Source: Pseudoxanthomonas helianthi (GTDB taxonomy: Bacteria; Pseudomonadota; Gammaproteobacteria; Xanthomonadales; Xanthomonadaceae). From it: a stretch of 64,000 bases of DNA. The notes below the pieces were generated by a model, which worked only from the letters and a program-made list of their open reading frames with translations, did not search any database and was not told where the DNA came from. The stretch's first letter is position 1, and each line of letters starts with the position of its first letter. Below, in pieces: positions 36,587 through 45,484 of this stretch. Made by a program: the position numbers and the translations under genes. Location of the stretch: assembly GCF_017939625.1 (NCBI RefSeq), contig NZ_JAGKTC010000001.1, positions 1,620,172-1,684,171 of the forward strand, read 5' to 3'.

Positions 36587-39500
36587 ATGGGATTTGAGTC
36601 CAAGAACTACCTTTTGACTGGGCTGTTGATCACAGCTTTTTATCTTGGCTTCGGTGGTGTCACCAGCGCGAAGGCGACGGGATCAACGTCGGCGACTGCG
36701 ACCAGCTCCTACATGTACTGTTACGAGGGCGATGCTGGGGATCAGTGCTTCGCATCCTTCAAGGAAGCTTTTGATGCAGCGACATTGGCCGCCCATGGCC
36801 ACAAGCTAACTCTGACGGAAAGTGACTTCGATACAAAGTACGTATCGGGAGTAGGCGATGTTCCAGTGCTTCGCTATTGGTACGAATCTGCGGATCTGAC
36901 GCCCCCTGAAGAGTTCTTCCCATCGGCATATGGGCATGTTGCGTTCGAGAGCCAATCAAGCCAGGAAATGAACACGCCATGCACGTCGTATGGCGATCCT
37001 TTCGAGAAGTCAAAATGCAGCTCGGAATCGGAATTTCTGCAGGCTTTTGGGCCTTGGATGGACTCCAACGACTATCACTATCCGGATACCACGTATGCGC
37101 CAATTGAAGTTGTTGGAAGTTGGGATGTGGCAATCGAATACGGGGGCTACTTTCTGATAGGACTTGACGGGCTTACAGAAAGATACGGAGTGCTCACTTG
37201 GGCGGGTAAAACCGCAAAATACACGGCCAACTACAACAATGGCCAGAATATTTATGTCGAGGAAGACCATTTCTACAAGCACGATGTATACCGTTGCCCG
37301 CCCGGACGAATAACCAAGGCCAACATGGATTATGTAAACGGCCTAAATCTTCAGAGTGAAGGCTGGCCAAATATTTGTGAAGACCCTGGTAACTATGTCA
37401 TCTATAAAAGAATCAATTACGCGTGCGACGCATGTGAAAGTGAAGGCGCCAGTTCTGCAGATGGATCTCAGTCTGTTCGTGAGAGCCTGATCTCCGTTGA
37501 AGGCGTCCACGTAGACCTAACCTATATTTCTACATTGCGCTCGTGGGCGTTGAGCATAGAGAGAAAGATTCACGAAACGGTTGACGGTCCGGTTCTGGAA
37601 TTCTTTCCTGGGAAATTTGTCTCGCTCACGAGCGTGAGCAGCACGACATACGCTGTGAATGGGCGTCCCGGTGAGCTGGTCTGGATCAACGCAGACGATA
37701 CGTACTCCTACCGGACCAACGGCTACGAATATCGATTTGATTATGACGGACTGGTCGCCTCATTCGGTCCCATCGGATCTGTACTGACCAAGATAACCCG
37801 AGATGATGATGGAAGGATCGTCTCTCTAAAGACACCGAGTGGGCGTGTAGTCAATCTAAATTACGCGTTGTCGCAGCTGATATCCGTCTCCGGGAGCGGA
37901 CAAAGTACTACCATCTCATACGACGCTTCGGGGAATATCTCTGAAATCAATGGGAGTGCTGGTTACCAGCGCAAATTCCTGTATGGCGAGCCAGGGCTCG
38001 CGGCAGCAGCTGACTCAAACCTATTGACGGGAATTCTTTCCGAAAGTGGGCAGCGTGTCAGAAGTTTTGGATATGACGAGCCGGGAAGGCTCACCTACAG
38101 GTCGTCGGGCAATCCGGGATCCGAAATAGACGTCACTCAGTATCAGTATCCTGACGAGACGCACACGGTCGTACAGACGGCTTCCGGGGATACACGCACT
38201 TACGAATTCTCCGGTGGCGTAAATCGGAACCCGCTATCCATTGTCGACAGTTCCGGAGCGATCGGAGGCGAATACGACGCCAATAGCCGGCTCGTGAAGC
38301 GTGCAGACGCAAGAGGGTCGATAACAAACTACGGGTATGCCGCGCTGTACGAAAATAGCCGAACGGTAGCCGTGGGGTCGCCGCAGCAGCGGCGCATCGA
38401 GACTGACCGCGATACGAAATTCGGGAAAGTTAAGGAGCGTCGTGTTTTTGATGCGTCCGGGGCCCTGGCTGCCAAGGAGACCTGGACTTACAACGCTCGC
38501 GGACAGGAGTTGACCGCGACACAGATTGATCCTGTGGTCAGCACTTCCCGCACAACAACGACTACCTATTGCGAATCGGCGGGGGTCACCGCCGGGACCT
38601 GTCCTCGCGTGGGCCTGGTGATCAAAGTTGATGGGCCACGCACGGATGTGGCGGACATCACGAGCTATACCTATTACCCCAGTAACGATGCGAGCTGCGC
38701 TACGGCGCCAGCTACCTGCCCGCACCGGAAAGGAGATCTATGGAAGGTCACCAACGCATTGGGCCAAACTGTCGAGACGCTGAAGTATGACTCGGCAGGT
38801 CACGTCCTTTCTGTAAAAGACGAAAACGGCGTGGTAACGGATTTCGAGTATCACCCGCGCGGCTGGTTGGCTGCGCGCAAGGTACGAGGGTCCAATGATG
38901 CCGTCGAGACGGACGACGCCATTACAAGTCTGGAGTACTGGCCTAACGGCTTGGTGAAGAAGGTGACGCAGCCGGGCGGGTCCTACATCACCTATGCCTA
39001 CAACACTGCAGACCAGCTAACCGACATTGCCGATAACGCCGGCAATACGATTCATTACACCCTGAACAATGCGGGCAAACAGATCCGGGAGGACACTAAA
39101 GATCCTCAGGGCAACCTGAAGCGCACCTTGTCGCGGGTATTCAACCAGTTGGGTCGGCTGAAAACTCTAGCCGATGCTCAAGGCAATCCCACGGATTTTG
39201 TCTACGACGCCAATGGCAACAGCGATACGGTTACCGATGCCTTGGGGCGAGTGACCAACAATGATCAAGATCCTCTCAATCGGTTAATCAGAACGTTGCA
39301 GGATGTGGGTGGCATCGAGGCCGAGACAAAGTTCGAATACGATGCATTGGACAACTTGACCAAAGTTACCGATCCGAAAGGGTTGGATACCGCCTACGTT
39401 TATAACGGCTTTGGCGATCTTACGCAGCTAAGTAGTCCCGACACGGGGAATACAACGTATACCTATGACAGTGCGGGCAATCGCAAGACCCAGACGGATG

Positions 39501-41317
39501 CTCGTGGCGTCACGGCGGAGTACGCCTATGACGCACTGAACCGTCTGGCTGGCGTCACTTATGCTGCCGATCCTTCACTGAACGTGACCTACCAATACGA
39601 TGCGACGGCCGCAGTCTGTGGTGTGGGTGAAACTTTTGCGATCGGCCAGCTGTCGCAGATGAGCGACGGCAGCGGCACCACCCAGTATTGCTATAGCCGC
39701 TTCGGCTACTTGGTGCGCAAGGTTCAGACCACGAATGGACAAACCTTCACTCTACGCTACACATACAGCGCCGCCGGTCAGCTCAGTGGCTTGACATATC
39801 CAGATGGCACCGTTGTCGACTACGGACGCGACGCACAAGGTCGGGTGACTGATGTGGGCGTCACCCGCGTCCCCGGCTCGCGCGAGGTGCTGCTTAGCCA
39901 AGTCAGCTATGCGCCGTTTGGGCCCGTTACTGGCTGGACCTATGGCAACGGCCGCAGACTGAACCGCGGATACAACCAGAACTACCAGCCTGTTGCTATC
40001 CAGGACATAGCTGCAGGTGGGCTAGATCTGGGTTTCGGTTTCGATGCCGTGGGCAACTTGACCCAGCTAACCCCCGCGGCGAATCCGGCGATTCCGGTCG
40101 CGACCTTCGACTACGATGGGTTGAATCGGTTAACCGCCTTCAGGGATCAGCCTACCAATGTCGTGATTGAGAGCTACACCTACGATAAAACTGGTAATCG
40201 CACTAGCTTTATCAATAGCGCTGGAACGCAAGCATACACATATCCGAGCGCCAGCCATCGGCTCAACCATATTGGCTCTGTAGCGAGAACCTATGATGCG
40301 GTCGGAAACACGACGGCAATCGGAGCGCAGGGGTTCGAGTACAACGCGGCAAATCGCATGTCTAGCGTGTCGAACGCAGGAGTGTTGGCCCAGCAATATG
40401 GCTACAACGGTAAAGGAGAACAGGTGCGGCGCCAGAGCGGCGCGATCAGCAAGTACGCGCTGTATGACGAAGCCGGGCATTGGCTCGGCGAATATGCCGA
40501 CGATGGTTCAGCAGTCCAGCAAGTCATCTGGATGGATGATATGCCGGTGGGAGTGCTCGCCAGCAACCAGTTGCACTACGTCGAGCCAGATCATTTAGGT
40601 ACACCGCGTGTGGTGATCGACCCAGTGCGAAACGTGTCGGTGTGGACGTGGGAATTTAAGGGGGAGGCTTTTGGCGCGAGTCCAGCTAATCCGGATCCGG
40701 ACGGAGATGGTAGTCAATTTGCATTTGATCTGAGATTTCCGGGTCAGCGGAATGACACGACAAGCAAACTGAACTACAACATCTTCAGAGATTACGACCC
40801 AGCATCCGGGCGATACGCGCAGTCCGACAGAATCGGCATTCGTGGGGGAATCAGCACCTACGCCTATGGCATTGGCCGCCCAACGATGATGATCGACCCT
40901 CTTGGGCTGCAATCCTCTACGGTCGTAGGCCCAGGGTCGACGACGTCCACAGGTGCCGCGGGTGCCTATAACCCCTACCGATCACAGAACCAGAACGCAG
41001 GAAACCCCGATTTGCCGCCGAGGTACTACGATGATGGCTGGCCGCGAGTTGAGCTGCCCAAGTTGCCTGAAGTTACGGCAGATGAGGTGCTGGAATCCAT
41101 CTATATGATGTCCCCACTTGGGGTGATCGATAGATTGGAACAGGCAATAAGTAGTCAGTTAAATGGAGTGTGCGAAGACGGAATTGATTGTAAGCAAGTA
41201 AAAAACGACTGTATTGCGCGATGCTCTGAGTCTTCACTTCCTTCAAGAAATGATGGATTCAAGTTTTGGAATTGTTTGAACAAGTGCATGGCCGAAAACG
41301 GATGCGAGGGTAAGTGA
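36587..41317 (+). CDS. Rhs/YD-repeat protein with cysteine-rich C-terminal domain
   Basis: 1576 residues. A signal-like hydrophobic N terminus (LLTGLLITAFYLGFGG) is followed by about 290 residues unlike known Rhs heads, with several cysteines. YD repeats begin near residue 380 (YRFDYDGLVASFGPIGS) and continue to about 1330 (typical units YAYDALNRLAGVTY, YTYDKTGNRTSF). The Rhs core ends with RFPGQRNDTTSKLNYNIFRDYDP and MIDPLGL near residue 1438. The last 136 residues are a distinct tail with Pro-rich spacer and seven cysteines (CEDGIDC, DCIARC, CLNKCMAENGC). Rhs proteins are polymorphic toxins that carry variable tails; a cysteine-rich tail in a protein with a secretion signal could be structural or toxic. 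It is AT-richer than the core genome. Confidence 0.9.
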   Translation: MGFESKNYLLTGLLITAFYLGFGGVTSAKATGSTSATATSSYMYCYEGDAGDQCFASFKEAFDAATLAAHGHKLTLTESDFDTKYVSGVGDVPVLRYWYESADLTPPEEFFPSAYGHVAFESQSSQEMNTPCTSYGDPFEKSKCSSESEFLQAFGPWMDSNDYHYPDTTYAPIEVVGSWDVAIEYGGYFLIGLDGLTERYGVLTWAGKTAKYTANYNNGQNIYVEEDHFYKHDVYRCPPGRITKANMDYVNGLNLQSEGWPNICEDPGNYVIYKRINYACDACESEGASSADGSQSVRESLISVEGVHVDLTYISTLRSWALSIERKIHETVDGPVLEFFPGKFVSLTSVSSTTYAVNGRPGELVWINADDTYSYRTNGYEYRFDYDGLVASFGPIGSVLTKITRDDDGRIVSLKTPSGRVVNLNYALSQLISVSGSGQSTTISYDASGNISEINGSAGYQRKFLYGEPGLAAAADSNLLTGILSESGQRVRSFGYDEPGRLTYRSSGNPGSEIDVTQYQYPDETHTVVQTASGDTRTYEFSGGVNRNPLSIVDSSGAIGGEYDANSRLVKRADARGSITNYGYAALYENSRTVAVGSPQQRRIETDRDTKFGKVKERRVFDASGALAAKETWTYNARGQELTATQIDPVVSTSRTTTTTYCESAGVTAGTCPRVGLVIKVDGPRTDVADITSYTYYPSNDASCATAPATCPHRKGDLWKVTNALGQTVETLKYDSAGHVLSVKDENGVVTDFEYHPRGWLAARKVRGSNDAVETDDAITSLEYWPNGLVKKVTQPGGSYITYAYNTADQLTDIADNAGNTIHYTLNNAGKQIREDTKDPQGNLKRTLSRVFNQLGRLKTLADAQGNPTDFVYDANGNSDTVTDALGRVTNNDQDPLNRLIRTLQDVGGIEAETKFEYDALDNLTKVTDPKGLDTAYVYNGFGDLTQLSSPDTGNTTYTYDSAGNRKTQTDARGVTAEYAYDALNRLAGVTYAADPSLNVTYQYDATAAVCGVGETFAIGQLSQMSDGSGTTQYCYSRFGYLVRKVQTTNGQTFTLRYTYSAAGQLSGLTYPDGTVVDYGRDAQGRVTDVGVTRVPGSREVLLSQVSYAPFGPVTGWTYGNGRRLNRGYNQNYQPVAIQDIAAGGLDLGFGFDAVGNLTQLTPAANPAIPVATFDYDGLNRLTAFRDQPTNVVIESYTYDKTGNRTSFINSAGTQAYTYPSASHRLNHIGSVARTYDAVGNTTAIGAQGFEYNAANRMSSVSNAGVLAQQYGYNGKGEQVRRQSGAISKYALYDEAGHWLGEYADDGSAVQQVIWMDDMPVGVLASNQLHYVEPDHLGTPRVVIDPVRNVSVWTWEFKGEAFGASPANPDPDGDGSQFAFDLRFPGQRNDTTSKLNYNIFRDYDPASGRYAQSDRIGIRGGISTYAYGIGRPTMMIDPLGLQSSTVVGPGSTTSTGAAGAYNPYRSQNQNAGNPDLPPRYYDDGWPRVELPKLPEVTADEVLESIYMMSPLGVIDRLEQAISSQLNGVCEDGIDCKQVKNDCIARCSESSLPSRNDGFKFWNCLNKCMAENGCEGK

Positions 41318-41544
41318 TGATTTCTGACAAGGTTCTTGCGGAGAAGATCAGCGTACGTGTGCTTGAGGTCAACCGTCTCTTAAATGAGGCGGTTGTGCTA
41401 GTGGCTGAAGAGGGATCTGTTGACGAAATGGAAGAGTTTCGTATGGCAGTAGGTCGGGTATTAGGCGAACTTATTCTCTTGATCGCCAATCCTATTTACA
41501 GGAAACATCCAGAGCTACAGCCAGAGGGATTGAGTCATTCGTAG
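41317..41544 (+). CDS. Small acidic protein overlapping the Rhs gene, candidate immunity or partner protein
   Basis: 75 residues (MISDKVLAEKISVRVLEVNR start). It is predicted all-helical and acidic, without signal or membrane segment. Its ATG overlaps the Rhs stop codon (TGATG), so translation is coupled. A small gene right after an Rhs gene is usually the cognate immunity gene, and that is my inference here; the sequence has no recognised family. If the Rhs protein acts outside the cytosol, a cytosolic immunity protein would be unexpected, and a chaperone role is an alternative. Confidence 0.65.
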   Translation: MISDKVLAEKISVRVLEVNRLLNEAVVLVAEEGSVDEMEEFRMAVGRVLGELILLIANPIYRKHPELQPEGLSHS

Positions 41545-41554
41545 GGTTGGTTCT

Positions 41555-42307
41555 TCATTCCAATATATGGACAAGCTGATGCTTGTAGTTGCCTAAAAAA
41601 GACTTGGTCACTATGTAATGTTCGGTCTTCTCATACTCGGTTCTATGTAAGCCGTCGTCATCGATTTGATAAATGTACGAGTCTGGGTAGGCCATCAAGA
41701 TTGGTGAATGCGTCGCAACAATAAATTGCGCATTAGCTTGGACCAACTGATGCATTCTTGCGAGCATCGCCAACTGTCGGCTGGGGGACAGGGCCGCTTC
41801 GGGCTCATCTAAGATATAGAGCCCATTACCGCTAAATCGATGCATCATTACGGCGAGGAAGGATTCTCCGTGCGATTGCTTGTGCAGAGATTTTCCTCCA
41901 TATGAGTCTATGATCGGAGGCCCCCCAGGCCCTGCATCCAGCCGCTCGATTTCTGTAGCTAGGTTGTAAAAACTCTCGGCACGCAGGAAGAACCCAGACT
42001 TGGCTTTTCGAATTCCCCTCTGCAATCTCAGGTACTCATGTAGTACGGAATGAGATTCATGGGTACGGAAAGCGAAGTTTCTTGTGCCTCCCTCAGGGTT
42101 GAATCCCCATGCAACTGCGATTGCTTCTAGCAGGGTTGACTTCCCGCTACCGTTCTCGCCGACGAGATAAGTGATCTTTGGGTGCAATACCAGCCCGTCC
42201 AAGCGATTTACGAGAGGCAGGGAAAATGGAAACTGGTCCGAAGCAGGAATCATTTCTCGCTTTAGGCGGACTTCCATAAGATAGTGATTTGAATCTAGAG
42301 CCCGCAT
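41555..42307 (-). CDS. AAA family ATPase (RecF/SMC-like, predicted ATP-binding)
   Basis: 250 residues. Walker A YLVGENGSGKSTLLEAIA, signature-like QSHGESFLAVMM, Walker B GLYILDEPEAALSP and the H-loop FIVATHSPILMAYPD are all present. The plan is that of a single-domain ABC-type ATPase with a short coiled insert (about residues 85-130), like those in predicted ATPase families and some phage-defence modules. No nuclease or TOPRIM partner is next to it. It converges on the small gene after Rhs, with only ten bases between the stops, and shares the island's AT-richer composition. Confidence 0.8.
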   Translation of the reverse strand: MRALDSNHYLMEVRLKREMIPASDQFPFSLPLVNRLDGLVLHPKITYLVGENGSGKSTLLEAIAVAWGFNPEGGTRNFAFRTHESHSVLHEYLRLQRGIRKAKSGFFLRAESFYNLATEIERLDAGPGGPPIIDSYGGKSLHKQSHGESFLAVMMHRFSGNGLYILDEPEAALSPSRQLAMLARMHQLVQANAQFIVATHSPILMAYPDSYIYQIDDDGLHRTEYEKTEHYIVTKSFLGNYKHQLVHILE

Positions 42308-42451
42308 ATCGGATTTTCAGCAAGAGCGCCTATGCGGACGATTGTACAGGGGAGGATTGGTGGGCGGAGTGGTAGTTCTTGACTTACATCTGATTCGAGC
42401 TTTGAGGTAGCAGGTCAGTGCGAGAGAAGTACTTGGCTTTGCGTCCAAGGA

Positions 42452-42760
42452 TCATGGTAATCCGGCCGCCGATCTAGCCGTTAAGTCCTCGAAGAATTGC
42501 CTGATCGCACTGCGCAGCGTCTGTTGATCCCGCTGTGCGCTAGAGGGATGACGGACCCGCCGGACGCGAATGCCGAATTTCTCTTCTATGGTGCTGTCCT
42601 CTGGCAGACCTTCCTTTCGGTGAATCGCCATAAGGATGTCATCCAGCGTGTCGTTAGAAAGAGACGCGCCATCCGGATCGAATGCCAACAGTGTCGAAAA
42701 CGCTTCGGTAGGGTTTCTGACGATTTCAAACGCGTAGGCGTGCAGGCCACCTTTGCTCAT
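42452..42760 (-). CDS. Small hypothetical protein in the Rhs island
   Basis: 102 residues from ATG 42760 (MSKGGLHAYAFEIVRN). It has a mixed alpha/beta composition with a charged C-terminal helix (LRSAIRQFFEDLTARSAAG). An open frame extends the gene upstream but runs through the palindrome and the antisense of the duplicated gene end, so the shorter form is the credible one. I do not recognise a family. It lies downstream of and in line with nothing obvious, about 145 bases from the ATPase promoter. Confidence 0.5.
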   Translation of the reverse strand: MSKGGLHAYAFEIVRNPTEAFSTLLAFDPDGASLSNDTLDDILMAIHRKEGLPEDSTIEEKFGIRVRRVRHPSSAQRDQQTLRSAIRQFFEDLTARSAAGLP

Positions 42761-42775
42761 CTGCGCGCGCGACCT

Positions 42776-42823
42776 AAAGGGGACGGAGGGAATTAAGTGC
42801 TTAGGTCCCTCCGTCCCCATTTT
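42776..42823. repeat. Palindromic element, right end of Rhs island
   Basis: AAAGGGGACGGAGGGA and TCCCTCCGTCCCC flank AATTAAGTGCTTAGG. It is related to the element at 35934-35989. Short palindromes with this GGGACGGAGGGA core are widespread mobile-looking repeats in bacteria. Confidence 0.8.
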
Positions 42824-42853
42824 GTTCATCTCTGGTGCTGATGTAATCGGGTC

Positions 42854-42995
42854 TCTGACCCTGGCGCACGCATTGCGCCCGCTGCCAACGAAATGGCGCC
42901 CCAGCCGCGCCGAACGCATCGCCGACGCACTGGTCGAAGCCGCGTTGCGCGCGCCGCCCGGGCGCACCGTCATCGGCCCCGAACGACTGGCTTGA
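42854..42995 (+). pseudogene. Duplicated 3' end of the NAD(P)-binding gene
   Basis: The segment encodes LPTKWRPSRAERIADALVEA and ends GRTVIGPERLA plus TGA, as does the intact gene at 35782-35925. Only the last 45 codons are here and no start is attached. Both copies are in the same orientation, so they form direct repeats around about 7 kb of foreign-looking sequence. Confidence 0.88.
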
Positions 42996-43049
42996 GCCGA
43001 AACCCGACTGCTTCAGTCGAGCGGCAAAAAAGAACCGAGCCGAATCCCG

Positions 43050-43301
43050 TCAGCCCGCCGGCTGCATGGATTCCTGGATCAACCGCACCACGTCGCCCAC
43101 CGAAGGGTTCTTGGGCAGGTCCAGGGTCTTGAAGGTGAAGTCCAGGTCCGACTCGATATCGATCATCATGTCGGCCATCAGGATCGAGTCCACCCCCAGC
43201 TGGGACAGCTTGGTCTCTTCCGTGACCTGGTTCGGATCCGCGTCGAAACGTTCTTGCAGCATCGTCCTGAGACGGTCGAGAATGCGGTCCTTTTCGTTCA
43301 T
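43050..43301 (-). CDS. Acyl carrier protein
   Basis: 83 residues with the phosphopantetheine site Ser39 in LGVDSILMADMM, an acidic helix II and the usual four-helix length. It is not the housekeeping AcpP, whose site reads LGADSLDTVE; the GVDSI wording is typical of ACPs dedicated to secondary or signalling pathways. It is divergent from the RpfC-like kinase gene by about 70 bases and so probably shares a control region. Next to an RpfF-like crotonase and a ketosynthase it would be the carrier for a special fatty acyl chain (inference). Confidence 0.9.
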   Translation of the reverse strand: MNEKDRILDRLRTMLQERFDADPNQVTEETKLSQLGVDSILMADMMIDIESDLDFTFKTLDLPKNPSVGDVVRLIQESMQPAG

Positions 43302-43370
43302 ATTTCGCCCCGTCTGTATGATTTGGCAAGGTTCTTGCAACCCCGAACGCATAGGTTAAGGGTATTCGAC

Positions 43371-45476
43371 TTGGATCGCAGCACCCATCCAGACGAATTG
43401 AAGAGCGCCGTCATCGCGCAGGCGGACCTGCGCGTGCGATTCGGCCTGCCTCTCGCGCTGGTGTGCATCGGCGTCTACCTGTTCGGCCCCACCGAGGCGG
43501 TCGGCCACAACCTGGCCGTGGTCTCCATGCTGGGCCTGTATTTCGCCTACGCCTTCCTGACCCGCTACTTCTCCCGGCGTTCGGCGCCGTTCAGCCCGTG
43601 GGACCTGGTGCTGATCACCGCGGTGCTCGACCCGCTGCTGCTGTCGTCGTGGATGTTCGTCTCGGGGCATACCTCGGTCCTGTTCGTCGGCTTCTACCTG
43701 TTCACCATCCTCGGCTTCGGGCTGCGGATCGGCGCGGTGGCCATGCACCTGTGCCAGGTCATGTCCCTGGTCGGCTTCGGCGTGGTCCTGGTCAGCTCCC
43801 CCGAATGGCGCGAACACGCGCTGTACGCCTTGAGCCACGTCATCCTGCTGATCGCGGTCCCGCTGTACGGCGCGACCCTGATCCGCAAGATCCAGACGGC
43901 CAAGTCGCTGGCCGAGTTCGAAAGCAAGGCCAAGTCCCAGCTGCTGGCCAAGGTCAGCCATGAGCTGCGCACGCCGTTGACCGGCATCGTGTCCGCGGCG
44001 CAGTTGATCGAACTGGAATCCCGCGAAGCGCCGGCGATCAACCGGGCCGGTTCGATCCTGCACCTGGCCCAGGCCCTGGACGCGGAAATCCGCCAGCTTC
44101 TGGACCTGTCCAAGCTGGATGCCGGCAAGGACCTGTCGCCGGAGACGGCATTCAACGTCGACTACGCCGCCGACTACGTGATCAAGGCCATCGAGCCGAT
44201 CGCCGCCAGCAAGCAGCTGGCCGTGCAACTGGACTTCGATGAGCGCATCCGGTTCCCGGTGCAGGGCCATTTCCAGGAACTGACCGGCGTGCTGATCAAC
44301 CTGGCCGGCAACGCGGTCAAGTTCACCGCCGAGGGCACCATCGGCCTGCGCGTGGAGCTGATCGACGAAACGCCGTCCACCTACCGCATCCGTTTCGGCA
44401 TTTCGGACACCGGCATCGGCATCGCGCCGGAGCACCAGGAAAGGATCTTCGAGCCGTTCTATCAGGTGGAATCCGGGGCCCAGCGCAAGTTCGGCGGCAC
44501 CGGCCTGGGCGCCGCGATCGCGCGCGAACTGGTCCGCAAGATGGGCGGCGACATTACCGTGGAAAGCATCGAAGGCCTGGGCAGCGTGTTCTCCTTCGAG
44601 CTGGCGATGACCATCGACCAGGCCTCGTCGACGCCGGTCGTCGTCGCCCCCGAGGTCGCGGCGCCGACGGTCAGCCCGAAGAAGATCCTGGTCGCCGACG
44701 ACAATACGCTGAACCTGAACCTGATCCGGGAGATGCTGGAGAAGGACGGCCACGTGGTCAGCACCGCGATCCGCGGCGAAGACGCGATCCGCAAGCTGGC
44801 TGCGGAGAACTTCGACGTGGTGTTCCTCGACTACAACATGGGCGACATGGACGGCGCCACGGTGTACCAGACCTACACCTTCGGACGGGTCAAGACCGCG
44901 CCGACGTTTTTCCTGACCGCCGACACCACCTCGATCACGCGCCGGCTGCTCGAAGACCTGGGTTCCAGCGGCGTGCTGTACAAGCCGGTGACCCTGGACA
45001 AGCTGCGTGGCGCGCTGGCCGGGCTGTTCGCCGGCCACGTGGTCCATGGCAACACGGCACCGGCCCGGCCGGCGGCGCGCGGACCGCACCTGAGCCCGGT
45101 GCCGGTCGAATACATCGACGGCGCGGCGATCGAGGCGCTGCGCGAAATCAAGGACAACCCCGAGTTCCTGTACTCGATGATCACCGACGGCATGGGCGAC
45201 CTGGTCACCCTCAACCGCCAGCTGCTGGAACTGATCGCCAAGGTCGACACGCCGGCCATCCACCGCCAGGCCCACGCGATGAAAGGCGTGGCCGTCAGCG
45301 TGGGCGCGATCCGGCTGGCGACCCTGGCCGACCGGCTGATGTCGATCACCGAGGATCAACTCGGCGCCGATCCCTCACGCTGGAAGGCGGACCTGTCCGA
45401 CACCACGACGCGGAGCCTCGCGGCGCTGGACGAGATCCGCAACGGATTCGCCCAGGCCCGCGTCGCCAACCACTGA
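43371..45476 (+). CDS. RpfC-like hybrid sensor histidine kinase
   Basis: 701 residues. About five membrane helices lie in residues 30-175 (LPLALVCIGVYLFG; AVVSMLGLYFAYAFL; LVLITAVLDPLLLSSWMF; VLFVGFYLFTILGFG; LSHVILLIAVPLYGA) with little periplasmic sequence. HisKA follows with His197 in LAKVSHELRTPLTG, then HATPase (LAGNAVKFTAEG; DTGIGIAPEHQERIFEPFYQ), a receiver domain with Asp487 in VVFLDYNMGDMDG and a C-terminal HPt domain with His635 in RQAHAMKGVAVS. This layout is that of RpfC, the DSF sensor. A TTG at 43371, eight bases after TTAAGGG, is the best start; no ATG fits. It converges on the crotonase gene, eight bases between stops, as rpfC does on rpfF in Xanthomonas. No rpfG follows. Confidence 0.88.
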   Translation: MDRSTHPDELKSAVIAQADLRVRFGLPLALVCIGVYLFGPTEAVGHNLAVVSMLGLYFAYAFLTRYFSRRSAPFSPWDLVLITAVLDPLLLSSWMFVSGHTSVLFVGFYLFTILGFGLRIGAVAMHLCQVMSLVGFGVVLVSSPEWREHALYALSHVILLIAVPLYGATLIRKIQTAKSLAEFESKAKSQLLAKVSHELRTPLTGIVSAAQLIELESREAPAINRAGSILHLAQALDAEIRQLLDLSKLDAGKDLSPETAFNVDYAADYVIKAIEPIAASKQLAVQLDFDERIRFPVQGHFQELTGVLINLAGNAVKFTAEGTIGLRVELIDETPSTYRIRFGISDTGIGIAPEHQERIFEPFYQVESGAQRKFGGTGLGAAIARELVRKMGGDITVESIEGLGSVFSFELAMTIDQASSTPVVVAPEVAAPTVSPKKILVADDNTLNLNLIREMLEKDGHVVSTAIRGEDAIRKLAAENFDVVFLDYNMGDMDGATVYQTYTFGRVKTAPTFFLTADTTSITRRLLEDLGSSGVLYKPVTLDKLRGALAGLFAGHVVHGNTAPARPAARGPHLSPVPVEYIDGAAIEALREIKDNPEFLYSMITDGMGDLVTLNRQLLELIAKVDTPAIHRQAHAMKGVAVSVGAIRLATLADRLMSITEDQLGADPSRWKADLSDTTTRSLAALDEIRNGFAQARVANH

Positions 45477-45484
45477 GGCCGCGC

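Noticed and set aside
42753..42995. An 80-codon plus-strand gene at the right end of the island
   Set aside because: Its second half is the duplicated gene end and its first half is the palindrome, so it is a remnant rather than a gene.
43356..45359. Long open frame antisense to the hybrid kinase
   Set aside because: The kinase has all catalytic motifs in order, and the antisense frame has none.
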